From Prochlorococcus sp. AG-335-I21 (GTDB lineage Bacteria; Cyanobacteriota; Cyanobacteriia; PCC-6307; Cyanobiaceae): DNA of 39,347 nt. The stretch is taken from contig QBZO01000008.1 in the NCBI GenBank assembly GCA_003282225.1, forward strand, positions 1 through 39,347, read 5' to 3'. This document shows, piece after piece, positions 9,044 to 17,503 of the stretch. The notes beneath the pieces were generated by a model. That model saw only the letters and a program-made list of their open reading frames with translations, did not search any database and had not been told where the DNA came from. A program made the position numbers and the translations under genes. The first letter of the stretch is position 1. Each line of letters begins with the position of its first letter.

Positions 9044-10408
9044 GTGAATCAAAATAATCAAAAGTTAAAGGGTAAAAAAATTTCAAAGATTGCTTTTAGT
9101 CACGTTGGCTGTGAGAAAAATCTTGTTGATACTGAACATATGCAAGGGTTATTAGATAAAGAGGGATATGAAGTAGGAAATGATATAGAAGATGCGAATG
9201 TGGTTGTAGTCAATACTTGTAGTTTTATAGAAACAGCTAGAGAAGAATCTATAAGAAAGATAATTGAATTTACTGATCAAGGTAAAGAGGTAATAGTTGC
9301 TGGTTGTATGGCCCAGCATTTCAAAGAAGAACTTTTAAAAGAAATGCCTGAAATAAAAGCTTTAGTTGGAACGGGTGATTATCAAAAAATAGCTAAGGTT
9401 ATCAATCGAGTAGAGAAAGGGGAAATTGTTAATGAAGTTTCAAAAATACCTGAATTTATTGCAGATGAAAAAATTCCACGCTTTGTAGATAAAAATAAAT
9501 TTGTTGCTTATCTTCGTATCGCTGAAGGATGTGATTATAAGTGTGCATTTTGTATTATTCCTAAGTTAAGAGGTCCTCAACGCAGTAGGGATATAGAATC
9601 TATAGTTTCAGAAGCAAAAAATCTTGCAGCTCAAGGGATTCAAGAAATAATACTAATTAGTCAAATTACAACAAACTATGGTCAAGATATTTATGGTAAA
9701 CCTTCTTTAGCAAGACTCTTGAAAGAACTGTCTAAAGTTTCAGTTCCTTGGATACGAATTCATTATGCATATCCAACTGGTTTAACTGATGAAGTTATTA
9801 AAGCTTTTAAAGATTCAAATAATATAGTTCCCTATTTTGATCTACCTTTGCAACACAGTCATCCAGATGTTCTAAAGAGTATGAATAGACCTTGGCAGGC
9901 TTCTTTAAATGAATCAATTTTGAGTCAAATAAGGGAGCAAATACCATCTGCTGTATTAAGAACAAGCTTAATTGTTGGGTTCCCAGGAGAAAATCAAAAA
10001 CATTTTCAACATCTTTTAGATTTTTTGCATAGGCATGAATTTGATCATGTTGGCGTTTTTATCTTTTCTCCGGAGGAAGGAACAAGTGCTTTCGATTTGC
10101 CAGATAGGGTACCCTCAGAAGTAGCTGATTCGAGAAAAGATAATATAATATCCATTCAACAAAATATTTCTAAGAAAAAAAATCAGCTATATTTGGGGAC
10201 TACCGTTAAAGTATTGGTAGAAAATATAGCTGAAAATAATGAACTGATAGGACGTTCTTATAACTTCGCTCCTGAAATAGATGGCAATGTCATCTTATCT
10301 ATTAAAAATAATGAAGATGAAAAAAATTATATCGGTAAATTTGTTGAAGCAAATATTTGTTTTGCGGATGAATATGATTTATATGGAGAGGTTATAAAAA
10401 CCTTATGA
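9044..10408 (+). CDS. rimO: Ribosomal protein uS12 methylthiotransferase
   Basis: This 454-residue radical-SAM methylthiotransferase has the UPF0004 domain cysteines C23, C59 and C88, the SAM-cluster motif C163-x3-C167-x2-C170 (CDYKCAFC) followed by [12 protein letters not shown], and a C-terminal TRAM-like domain from about residue 385. The [11 protein letters not shown]-terminus fits RimO better than MiaB. RimO methylthiolates an aspartate of ribosomal protein S12. The start is GTG at 9044, giving the usual family N-terminus. The 3' end converges with the PetL-like gene 8 bases away. Confidence 0.94.
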   Translation: MNQNNQKLKGKKISKIAFSHVGCEKNLVDTEHMQGLLDKEGYEVGNDIEDANVVVVNTCSFIETAREESIRKIIEFTDQGKEVIVAGCMAQHFKEELLKEMPEIKALVGTGDYQKIAKVINRVEKGEIVNEVSKIPEFIADEKIPRFVDKNKFVAYLRIAEGCDYKCAFCIIPKLRGPQRSRDIESIVSEAKNLAAQGIQEIILISQITTNYGQDIYGKPSLARLLKELSKVSVPWIRIHYAYPTGLTDEVIKAFKDSNNIVPYFDLPLQHSHPDVLKSMNRPWQASLNESILSQIREQIPSAVLRTSLIVGFPGENQKHFQHLLDFLHRHEFDHVGVFIFSPEEGTSAFDLPDRVPSEVADSRKDNIISIQQNISKKKNQLYLGTTVKVLVENIAENNELIGRSYNFAPEIDGNVILSIKNNEDEKNYIGKFVEANICFADEYDLYGEVIKTL

Positions 10409-10415
10409 ATTTTTT

Positions 10416-10508
10416 CTAAATTAATTTAACTGCTCGCAAAAGTTTATCTAACAAGAAGGCGGCTCCAAAACCAAAACCTAGAAATGCAAAATAGAAAATG
10501 ATGTTCAT
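10416..10508 (-). CDS. petL: PetL-like small subunit of cytochrome b6f (30 residues)
   Basis: This short minus-strand frame of 30 codons starts at ATG 10508 and stops at TAG 10416-10418. It encodes one hydrophobic helix (about residues 3-20) and ends LLRAVKLI. A length near 31 residues, a single helix, and a C-terminus like the LRSAKI/LRxxKLI ends of cyanobacterial PetL support cytochrome b6f subunit 6, which stabilises the complex. The gene lies between rimO (convergent) and the DUF4346-like gene on the same strand. No strong ribosome-binding site is visible. Other small thylakoid peptides cannot be excluded. Confidence 0.6.
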   Translation of the reverse strand: MNIIFYFAFLGFGFGAAFLLDKLLRAVKLI

Positions 10509-10572
10509 TTATTTTTATATTTTTATTTAATTTAGCATCTCAATAAGAATTGGAATTCTTTCGTTTAATTTC

Positions 10573-10959
10573 TTAATCTTGAACGTAGGGTAATTTTTTG
10601 TATAAACATTCTTCGGCTTTTTGTAACTCTCTTCCTAAATATAAGGCATGATCAAATCTAGATATTAGATCATTACGCTTTTCTGTTATTGCTATGCCAA
10701 TTTCTTTAGCGCTAATTCCTGTGAAGGTCTCATTACAAGTTTTGATTTCTTTTGAGTCACATTTAATAGGCTTATTAGTTTTTGGATCTATTGCATATCC
10801 TTCTTTATTTATAGTATTTAAATAATGTTCTAAGATGATTTTTTTTGTTTCCAAATCTATCTTTATAATAAAATATCCATTTGGGTCTAGCTCAATATAT
10901 CTATTAGATAAATCATTATCTTTATCTATTTTTTTTTCGAATATTTTAATAAAATCCAT
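10573..10959 (-). CDS. DUF4346-like conserved cyanobacterial protein
   Basis: This soluble 128-residue protein begins with an acidic/lysine-rich N-terminus, then YFIIKIDLETKKIILEHYLN, and later GISAKEIGIAITEK and SRFDHALYLGRELQKAE. That order matches my memory of the DUF4346 domain, found alone in cyanobacteria and fused to pterin-binding proteins elsewhere. The function is unknown to me. It sits upstream of the PetL-like gene, separated by 64 bases, on the same strand. Confidence 0.7.
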   Translation of the reverse strand: MDFIKIFEKKIDKDNDLSNRYIELDPNGYFIIKIDLETKKIILEHYLNTINKEGYAIDPKTNKPIKCDSKEIKTCNETFTGISAKEIGIAITEKRNDLISRFDHALYLGRELQKAEECLYKKLPYVQD

Positions 10960-11023
10960 CTTCGAATTTTTAATAAAACTATATTATTAATATAAACAAT
11001 TATCAGATCAATTAATTTCTATA

Positions 11024-12196
11024 TTATTTAAAAGGGATAGAATTATTTTCTAACTCAATTTCTTTCAAAGTTTGAAAATTAACTTCATTTAACCAAGGAG
11101 TAATTATATTTTTCATGTTTTTGTTAAACCATTTATGAAAACTTTTAGTACCTTTTGCATAAAACCCTCTTCTTCTTTTATGTTTACCTCCTGCTCCAGG
11201 ATCAAAACTTTCAATGTTATTTTTTATTGCCCACTCAATAGGCTGGTAATAGCATAATTCAAAATGTAAGTTAAGTACTTCCTCTTGACTACCCCAATAT
11301 CTACCCCATATATATTTTTCATTTTTTATACACATTGACATTGCAATCGTACTTTCAGAATCATTTCTTGATGCACTAAAAAATAATAGATTTCTTCTAT
11401 TTTCAAGAATGTTTTCAAAAAATTCAGAGGTAAGATATTTGCTACCCCATACTCCCCATCTCAAACAATGCTGCTCGTAGAAATTATGCATTTTTTGAAC
11501 TATTTCTAGATTTATATTCTCTTCTGTATGAATTTTTATCTCGAGATTTTGTTTTGAAATTGATTTTCTTTCTTTTTTAATGTTTTTTCTTTGATTAGAG
11601 TTGAATCTGGATAAAAAATCATCAAATGTCTTTTCACCATTATTCTTCCATTCACTACTTGTATTTATCCATTCCTGATATCCTAAGGATTGAAGATGTT
11701 TGCCCCAATCTTCGTTTACATATAAGAAATTGCAACTCAAGATATTATTTTTCAAAGCAAAGTCATCAATATGTTTTATTAATGAATTTGTAATCTCTAT
11801 TTTATTTTTATTTTCCTTATATAAAAATTCGTATCCATTTATAGGACTGTAAGGGCTCATCCCAATGAGCTTAGGATAATAATTCAAATTTAAATCTTGA
11901 GCTAATTTTGCAAAGGATTGATCAAAAATAAATTCTCCATAACTATGATTTTTAAGAAAAAGTGGAGCTATTCCACATATTTCTTCATTTTCATAAGCAA
12001 TAAAATATAAAGGTTGCCATCCAGTTTGTCTTGAGACACTTTTCGATAACTCAAGGTTATAGAGCCATTCCCATTGATAAAATGGATTGTTGATTCCTTT
12101 TCTTAATTCATTCCATGTTTCTTTACTTATTTCTTGAATTGATAGTTTAATTTCAATTTTGTGCTCAATATGATTCATATTTTTTACTTTAATCAT
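11024..12196 (-). CDS. FemAB/GNAT-fold acyltransferase-like protein (DUF482)
   Basis: This 390-residue protein carries landmarks of the DUF482 'peptidogalycan biosynthesis/recognition' family: NPFYQWEWLYNLE near the start, FNSNQRKNIKKERKS in the middle, and FDPGAGGKHKRRRGF near the C-terminus. The fold is expected to be FemX/GNAT-like, transferring an acyl or aminoacyl group, but the substrate is unknown. It overlaps the end of the RibD-C-type gene by 8 bases and is the last gene of a three-gene operon with the PTPS-like protein. Confidence 0.8.
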   Translation of the reverse strand: MIKVKNMNHIEHKIEIKLSIQEISKETWNELRKGINNPFYQWEWLYNLELSKSVSRQTGWQPLYFIAYENEEICGIAPLFLKNHSYGEFIFDQSFAKLAQDLNLNYYPKLIGMSPYSPINGYEFLYKENKNKIEITNSLIKHIDDFALKNNILSCNFLYVNEDWGKHLQSLGYQEWINTSSEWKNNGEKTFDDFLSRFNSNQRKNIKKERKSISKQNLEIKIHTEENINLEIVQKMHNFYEQHCLRWGVWGSKYLTSEFFENILENRRNLLFFSASRNDSESTIAMSMCIKNEKYIWGRYWGSQEEVLNLHFELCYYQPIEWAIKNNIESFDPGAGGKHKRRRGFYAKGTKSFHKWFNKNMKNIITPWLNEVNFQTLKEIELENNSIPFK

Positions 12197-12851
12197 CTTT
12201 AGTTTTTCTTATGTAATGAATATATATTTCATTTCTATCTAATTCCTGAATCGATTTTATATTCCAAAATTGCTTTAAATTAAAAATTTTATTTGTTTGT
12301 TCAGCAGGTATCCATGTAAATTTCCCTCCAATAATTCTTGGGGCTATTGTAATTTTGATTTCATCAATCAAATCTTCTTTAATAAAAGAATTTATAAGAT
12401 TTGCTCCACCAAGAAGTGCTAGACGATTGATTCCAGCTTTTTTAATACTTAACAAGGTTTTACTCCAGGATTTTTTGTAGAAAATTTCTTTGTCAAAATC
12501 TTTACTCTCTATTAAATCTTTTTTATTAGAGCTGATTAACCATCTTTTAATTGGTTGATTGAAATAATTCCAATCTTTTTTAAATTTTTTGCTATTGGAG
12601 GCGACTATAGAAATAGGCTGATTTTTTGAAATTTTTATTTCGCCATTTTTACAATGATTTTTTACTAAATATGTACTTTGATGAGCTTTTAGAGTTCCCA
12701 ATCCAAAAATGGTAGCGTCAACCATTGATAAGTTTTCGTCTAACATTCTCCTATCTTCCTTACTTCCAAGATGAGATGCTCCTCCACTTGGGAAGGCAAT
12801 CCTCCCATCTAAACTAGAAGCGATAATGATCGCTATGCTTGGAGTATTCAA
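12189..12851 (-). CDS. RibD C-terminal-type pyrimidine/pterin reductase
   Basis: This 220-residue protein has the NADPH-dependent reductase fold of the RibD C-terminal/dihydrofolate-reductase family: AIIIASSLDGRIAFPSGG at the start, ATIFGLGTLKA, LALLGGANLINSFI, and IKITIAPRIIGG near the end. No deaminase domain is attached. RibD-C enzymes reduce the ribosyl side chain of a pyrimidine in riboflavin synthesis, and relatives reduce pterins. Because the start overlaps the PTPS-like stop by 4 bases, a pterin substrate is a reasonable inference but not proven. Confidence 0.8.
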   Translation of the reverse strand: MNTPSIAIIIASSLDGRIAFPSGGASHLGSKEDRRMLDENLSMVDATIFGLGTLKAHQSTYLVKNHCKNGEIKISKNQPISIVASNSKKFKKDWNYFNQPIKRWLISSNKKDLIESKDFDKEIFYKKSWSKTLLSIKKAGINRLALLGGANLINSFIKEDLIDEIKITIAPRIIGGKFTWIPAEQTNKIFNLKQFWNIKSIQELDRNEIYIHYIRKTKDD

Positions 12852-13774
12852 GCTTGAGCAACTAAAGAGTTTGTAAGATTTCTTTGCAAAGAATTTGGTA
12901 CGCTTTGTTCAACATAAATTTCCGCCGCATTATTTGGGCTCTCTTGAAGTTTTATCTTGTGCAGATTTGCTCCAATTTTTTTAATCGGAGATGAGAGAAT
13001 ATCAGCAATGTGTAGTGCAATATTTTCACATGTTGGGACGCAAGTTTTAAAATATTCGATATCTTTGTTTAAGAAAGTATGATCAAACGGTTCAACTATA
13101 AGATCATCAATAATCGCTTGTAATGAAGGTAAATCACATACCATCCCAGTTCTTGGATCAATTTTTCCTCGGACAGTTACATCGAGAAAATAATTATGTC
13201 CATGTCCATTTACTCTGGCACATTTCCCATAAATCTTCTTGTTTTCATCTAGAGAAATTTCATCTTTTGCTAATCGGTGAGCAGCATTAAAATGACTTTG
13301 AATTGTTAATAAAGCTTCCATGTTTTTTCCATAATAATCTGCCCATAAAGTTGGGCTTTCATAAAGTCTTAAACTTGTAAGAGGTAGTTCATCTTTTAAA
13401 CGATTCCAGATAACTTTAACTAGAGCCTCAGTCGTTGGAAGAATGCCTTCCTGACTATGAATATTAAATTCAGGCCATACGTCATTTAAAAAACGAAAAT
13501 CTAATTGTCCAGTAACCTTACTCTTAATAGAATGTTTTACATCAGAAAGATTAAGGACCATTCCATCCGAGTCAAGTTTACCCCCCATTGATACGATAAG
13601 TTCGTAATTATGCCCATGTCCTGGAGCTATACTACATTTCCCAAAAAGAGAGAAATTATCTTCTGAGCTTTTTTCAGGAAGCCAATAACGATGACTCGAA
13701 CTAAAACAGGCACGTCGAGTTATGACGCAATCACGTCCCTGGCCATGTAATGGTTTGGTATGTGTAAAAGTCAT
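12848..13774 (-). CDS. Tandem 6-pyruvoyl-tetrahydropterin synthase-like protein
   Basis: This 308-residue protein contains two PTPS/QueD-fold units. Unit 1 (about 15-150) has H28, C47, H53 and H55 (GKCSIAPGHGHNY), E116 and E139. Unit 2 (about 155-290) has H166, C185, H191 and H193 (GKCARVNGHGHNY), D231-H232 (FDHTFLN), E250 and E278. The Cys-to-HGH spacing resembles eukaryotic PTPS rather than QueD (CxxxHGH). In unit 1 the catalytic Asp-His pair is D92-F93 (LDFRFLN), so the His is missing while the zinc ligands remain. The family removes triphosphate from dihydroneopterin triphosphate. The first gene of the operon, it is divergent from aroK with only 50 bases between them. Confidence 0.88.
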   Translation of the reverse strand: MTFTHTKPLHGQGRDCVITRRACFSSSHRYWLPEKSSEDNFSLFGKCSIAPGHGHNYELIVSMGGKLDSDGMVLNLSDVKHSIKSKVTGQLDFRFLNDVWPEFNIHSQEGILPTTEALVKVIWNRLKDELPLTSLRLYESPTLWADYYGKNMEALLTIQSHFNAAHRLAKDEISLDENKKIYGKCARVNGHGHNYFLDVTVRGKIDPRTGMVCDLPSLQAIIDDLIVEPFDHTFLNKDIEYFKTCVPTCENIALHIADILSSPIKKIGANLHKIKLQESPNNAAEIYVEQSVPNSLQRNLTNSLVAQA

Positions 13775-13824
13775 AAATGTCTGTAATAATACTATCTTAA
13801 GGTTTTATATACTCTTTTGTCTGT

Positions 13825-14382
13825 ATGGAAAAATCTATTATTCAGAAAATAAACAAAATAATTAAAGGAAGAAGTATATTTTTGATAGGTATGATGGCTA
13901 GTGGTAAATCTAAAACTGGTCCAGTATTAGCCGAATTATTGAGGTATAAATATATTGATCTAGATAAATTAATAGAGAATATAGCAAAAAAAACAATTAA
14001 TGAAATATTCCAGGAAGATGGAGAAAAAGCATTCCGAGAACTAGAAACAAATTGCTTAAAAGAAACAATTAAAATCCCTTCTTTAATCGTTTCTACTGGT
14101 GGAGGAATTATTTCTAAACCAGAAAACTGGGGTGTTTTAAGGCAAGGAATTATTATTTGGATTGATACAAAGCAAGAGATTGCTCTTGAGAGGTTGAAAA
14201 AAGATATTGAAAATAGACCTCTATTGCAGGGAAAAGATTTAAATGAGTTATATAACAGAATTTTTCAATCTAGAAAAAATTTATATTCTCAGGCTGACTT
14301 AAGAGTTGAGGTTAACAACGAAGACGTTAAAGAAGTTGCAAAACAAATAATTTATGGAATTCATAAAAGAATTATAAATTAA
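13825..14382 (+). CDS. aroK: Shikimate kinase
   Basis: This 185-residue P-loop kinase has GMMASGKSKTG at residues 22-32 (Walker A), IDLDKLIE (shikimate-binding Asp region, 44-51), STGGGII, and a lid region with RPLLQGKDL. It phosphorylates shikimate at the 3-hydroxyl in aromatic amino-acid synthesis. The P-loop reads MASGKS rather than the commoner MGSGKS, a tolerated variation. The stop overlaps that of the CRR7-like gene on the other strand within a shared TTAA. Confidence 0.93.
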   Translation: MEKSIIQKINKIIKGRSIFLIGMMASGKSKTGPVLAELLRYKYIDLDKLIENIAKKTINEIFQEDGEKAFRELETNCLKETIKIPSLIVSTGGGIISKPENWGVLRQGIIIWIDTKQEIALERLKKDIENRPLLQGKDLNELYNRIFQSRKNLYSQADLRVEVNNEDVKEVAKQIIYGIHKRIIN

Positions 14383-14636
14383 TCAGGTTCTACTCGGACA
14401 GCAAACCATTTTATAACGAATCCAAATTTTATTTCTAATTCATAAGTACTTTCTAATAATTCTTCTATAAATTCCTCATTGGAATAATCTTTTTTTTGAT
14501 ATATAGTTGATGAGTGAACCTTAGGAAGCCAATTTCTCAACCATAATATTGCTTCTTTTTTAGTTACTATTTTTTCTTTTGAATCTGGCTCTAATAATAC
14601 AAAATGGTCTTCAGATCTTATTAATGGATTAGACAT
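14379..14636 (-). CDS. CRR7-like protein (NDH-1 assembly factor candidate)
   Basis: This 85-residue soluble protein starts MSNPLIRSEDHFVLLEPDS and ends KWFAVRVEPD. The DHFVLLE start and the closing WFAVRxE match the cyanobacterial/plastid CRR7 family (formerly DUF3571). In Arabidopsis, CRR7 is needed to accumulate the chloroplast NAD(P)H dehydrogenase-like complex. The assignment is from remembered family pattern. Its ATG lies on the same base pairs as the ATG of the divergent gene at 14635. Confidence 0.68.
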   Translation of the reverse strand: MSNPLIRSEDHFVLLEPDSKEKIVTKKEAILWLRNWLPKVHSSTIYQKKDYSNEEFIEELLESTYELEIKFGFVIKWFAVRVEPD

Positions 14637-15345
14637 GATTAAAAATTTTTGGGGATTAATTATTTTTTTAATAATTCAAGTGATTTCTTGTAATAATGCA
14701 TTTGCTTTCAATGATCATAATGTAAGAGAATTTTTGAATGAAAGAGAAAATTCATGGCCAGAACTATACTTGTCAAATTTTAAATTTTCAAATACTTCAA
14801 GAGATTTGATTTATCCTAATTGGTTTGAGGGGAATTGGCTTATTATTTCGCAGGATTTACAAGATGAGTCTCAAGCACCTGTTATTTACAAAGTAAATTT
14901 TTTCAAAAATAATTTAAATGAAGTTATTGGTAATCGTTCAAAAAATTCTGAGTCAATTGGCAAAGCAATATTTGGCGAAAATTTGATCAAAGTTATTAAT
15001 GATCCTAAATCAATTAACAAACAAATAACCTATTTGAAAGATGATTTATATATTGATTCTAGGATTACAGGAAGAACTCAGATTCAAGATGATGATATGT
15101 TTTTTGCTGACGAATTAGTTCTTCAAACTGTTCATAAACCTGGAGCATCTAGGGTTAATCAGGTTGAGACAATTAGTAAATTTCATAAATGTAATCTTAA
15201 TTTTTCTAATGCAGACGATACTTTAAAACCTGATATCTGCGGTTTTCAATATATTGCTACATACGGTTCTAAAGTTGGCGATCCCTCAGTTCATGCAATT
15301 AAAACTGGTAAATATAAATTATCATTTAAATTTATTGAGAATTAG
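14635..15345 (+). CDS. Exported/lumenal protein, DUF6816-like
   Basis: This 236-residue protein has an N-terminal signal peptide (residues 1-24: positive MIKN, hydrophobic core, likely cleavage after NAFA). The mature part has a SRDLIYPNWFEGNWLI segment, VYKVNF-like strands, and a C-terminal GDPSVHAIKTGKYKLSFKF strand. I associate this with the cyanobacterial/plant lumenal family DUF6816, of unknown function. The signal peptide leaves no later alternative start, which fixes ATG 14635, in CATG with the opposite CRR7-like start. The 3' end overlaps the GST gene by 14 bases. Confidence 0.72.
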   Translation: MIKNFWGLIIFLIIQVISCNNAFAFNDHNVREFLNERENSWPELYLSNFKFSNTSRDLIYPNWFEGNWLIISQDLQDESQAPVIYKVNFFKNNLNEVIGNRSKNSESIGKAIFGENLIKVINDPKSINKQITYLKDDLYIDSRITGRTQIQDDDMFFADELVLQTVHKPGASRVNQVETISKFHKCNLNFSNADDTLKPDICGFQYIATYGSKVGDPSVHAIKTGKYKLSFKFIEN

Positions 15346-16057
15346 CACTAAAAAGATATTCTTCTATATTGCTTCTCCAGATAAATATATTTTCTAAATA
15401 AGGATTATTTATGTATTCTTGACAACCTTCCCCAGAAAGAATTGGTCCCGATGATTTCGGAAATTTAAGAAGAGATAATTGCGCAGCAATTGCAATATCG
15501 GCTATTGATAAATTATCACCTATTAAATACTTTTTATTAATTAGGGCTTTTGATAAAGCCTCTAATATTTTTTGCAGTTCTAAATTATCTTTGGAAGATA
15601 AAACTACATTAGAAATTTTACTAAGATTTTTAAAAGGTAATTTATCAACTAATCCTTTTACTGAAGATGGTATTTCATCTGGAAGTAAAGCAGTACGTAG
15701 TTGTGGATTCTCTATCGCAGATTTAATAAGAGCTTTTCTACAAGTTGAGGCCATAGTAGTGTCAGCCCAATCCTCTATTAATTTGCATTGTGCAAACAAC
15801 AAAGGATCTTCCGGAAAAAGTGGATTATTATCATTTTTTTTATTTATATATTCGCAAATAATTGTAGAGTCACTAATAATTTGATCATTATCATCAACAA
15901 TTATTGGTACTTGTTTTTGACCTGATATCTTAAAGATTTCAAATTGACCTAAGCCTGGTGTAACTTCTTCAACTCTATATTGCAATTTCTTAGCGTGAAG
16001 AGCCATTCTTGTCTTTAAGCAAAAAGCGCTATGTCTAAATTGATATAATGTAATCAT
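15332..16057 (-). CDS. Glutathione S-transferase family protein
   Basis: This 241-residue protein has a thioredoxin-like N-terminal GST domain (HSAFCLKTRMALHAK with C13; KQVPIIVDD with the cis-Pro; ISDSTIICEYI) and an all-helical C-terminal domain containing LIGDNLSIADIAIAAQLSLL. The cysteine-type active-site position suggests a thiol-transferase-like (omega/beta-type) activity rather than a Tyr/Ser GST. The substrate is unknown. It converges with the DUF6816-like gene and is divergent from the DUF751/Ycf33-like gene. Confidence 0.88.
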   Translation of the reverse strand: MITLYQFRHSAFCLKTRMALHAKKLQYRVEEVTPGLGQFEIFKISGQKQVPIIVDDNDQIISDSTIICEYINKKNDNNPLFPEDPLLFAQCKLIEDWADTTMASTCRKALIKSAIENPQLRTALLPDEIPSSVKGLVDKLPFKNLSKISNVVLSSKDNLELQKILEALSKALINKKYLIGDNLSIADIAIAAQLSLLKFPKSSGPILSGEGCQEYINNPYLENIFIWRSNIEEYLFSANSQ

Positions 16058-16111
16058 GCTGTTTAATGTTTTTTAAAACTTAGCTAAAAAAGTAATTAAA
16101 TTGTGGAGCTA

Positions 16112-16315
16112 ATGGGCCAATTTTTCTCTAATGTTGCAAGATATCCAAAGTATTTAATTTCTATTATTGCTGGAGGTTTAGTTGCATTACTAGAACCTTT
16201 ATTTAAAAATAGATCAAATCCATTAACATTAATCTGTTTAATTTCTTCAGTAATAAGTGCCTTCATAACATTTTATTTCGTACTAAAAGCAATGACTAAT
16301 CCAATCAACTTATAA
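16112..16315 (+). CDS. DUF751 / Ycf33-like small membrane protein
   Basis: This 67-residue protein has two membrane helices and the family N-terminus FFSNVARYPKYLIS. An in-frame GTG at 16103 would add three residues, but ATG 16112 gives the usual 'M-x-x-F' family start and is preceded by GGAG at 16105-16108, although the 3-base spacing is short. DUF751 includes the plastid Ycf33 proteins. Its function is unknown. It is followed 5 bases later by rbfA, so it is probably the first gene of the rbfA-hemD operon. Confidence 0.82.
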   Translation: MGQFFSNVARYPKYLISIIAGGLVALLEPLFKNRSNPLTLICLISSVISAFITFYFVLKAMTNPINL

Positions 16316-16320
16316 CTATA

Positions 16321-16719
16321 ATGCCTAATAATTATCGGATTGCAAAAGTTTCTTCTTTGTTGAAAAAAGAGATAACTCTTATTTTGCAAAATGATTTGGA
16401 AAATGATCTATTAAGGAGTAATTTTATTAATATTTCAAAAATAGATTTAACAGGAGATTTGCAATTTTGCAAGATTTACATAACTTCAACTTCTGAAGAA
16501 GCAATAAGAAAAGAAATTGTTGAAGAATTAAATCTTGCTAAAAGCTTTATCAGGCATACTTTAGGTCAAAGAATAGAGATGAGAAGAGTACCTGAAATCA
16601 CTTTTAAAGACGATACAGTATTAGAAAAAGGATTGTCAGTACTCAAACTTCTTGAAGAATTAAAAAATAAAAACCACAATCAAGATTCAAAAATTGAGGG
16701 AAATAATTACAATGGCTGA
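16321..16719 (+). CDS. rbfA: Ribosome-binding factor A
   Basis: This 132-residue protein has a KH-like RbfA fold: RIAKVSSLLKKEITLILQ at the start, then DLQFCKIYITS, and the RHTLGQRIEMRRVPEITFKDD signature. RbfA binds the 30S subunit and helps mature the 5' end of 16S rRNA. It overlaps the hemD start by 8 bases. Confidence 0.94.
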   Translation: MPNNYRIAKVSSLLKKEITLILQNDLENDLLRSNFINISKIDLTGDLQFCKIYITSTSEEAIRKEIVEELNLAKSFIRHTLGQRIEMRRVPEITFKDDTVLEKGLSVLKLLEELKNKNHNQDSKIEGNNYNG

Positions 16720-17503
16720 GCTCTCTTTGAATCAAAAAAATATAATTATTACTCGATCAAAAGATAAGATATATGAGATAAAAAAGTTATTCACTAATAA
16801 AGGTGCTCAAATATTTGATTTTCCAGCAATTGATGTTGGATATCCAGATGATTTAAATCCTCTTGATGATGCATTAAGCGAAATTAACGATTTTCACTGG
16901 ATTATTTTCACAAGTAGTAATGGAATAAAATTTGTAGATGAGAGATTAAGAAATTTAAATACTTCATTAAAAGAGTGTTCGAAGAAGATAAAAATTGCTG
17001 TAGTAGGGGAGAAAACTTCCTTAACTCTAAGCGATTTAGGTATTGAGGCTGATTTCGTCCCCCCAGAATTTGTAGCAGAAAGCTTAATTGAAAATTTTCC
17101 GGTATCAGGATATGGACTCAGAGTTTTTTTGCCAAGAGTTCAAACAGGAGGAAGGAGTTTCATCGCTGATGAATTCAGGAATTCTGGTTCACGTGTTGTA
17201 GAGGTTCCTGCATATGAAACAAAATGTCCGGATTCAATTCCTATAGAGACAATAAATGCTATCTCTAAAAGAAAAATTGATGCAATGGTTTTTTCAAGTG
17301 GTAAAACAGTATCAAATTCTTCTTTATTGCTTGAAAAAGAATTTGGGGAAGAATGGTTAACCTATCTAGAAAATGCAAAATTATTAACTATTGGACCTCA
17401 AACTTCAAAAATATGTCAAAAAACTTTTGGCAGAGTTGATAGAGAGGCGGTTAAGTACACTTTTGAAGGATTATTAGATGCTGCAATTGATATTTTTAAT
17501 TAG
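16712..17503 (+). CDS. hemD: Uroporphyrinogen-III synthase
   Basis: This protein is about 263 residues and has the two-lobed HemD pattern: IIITRSKDKIYEIKKLF with FDFPAIDVGYP at the start, HWIIFTSSNGIKFV, IAVVGEKTSLTLSDLGI, AMVFSSGKTVSN in the second lobe, and LLTIGPQTSKICQ. It closes hydroxymethylbilane to uroporphyrinogen III, feeding chlorophyll and haem. ATG 16712 is preferred over upstream TTG 16694 because GAGGG lies at 16696-16700 and the ATG sits inside the rbfA terminus (ATGGCTGA), giving coupled translation. It converges with the SRPBCC gene by 8 bases. Confidence 0.9.
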   Translation: MAELSLNQKNIIITRSKDKIYEIKKLFTNKGAQIFDFPAIDVGYPDDLNPLDDALSEINDFHWIIFTSSNGIKFVDERLRNLNTSLKECSKKIKIAVVGEKTSLTLSDLGIEADFVPPEFVAESLIENFPVSGYGLRVFLPRVQTGGRSFIADEFRNSGSRVVEVPAYETKCPDSIPIETINAISKRKIDAMVFSSGKTVSNSSLLLEKEFGEEWLTYLENAKLLTIGPQTSKICQKTFGRVDREAVKYTFEGLLDAAIDIFN

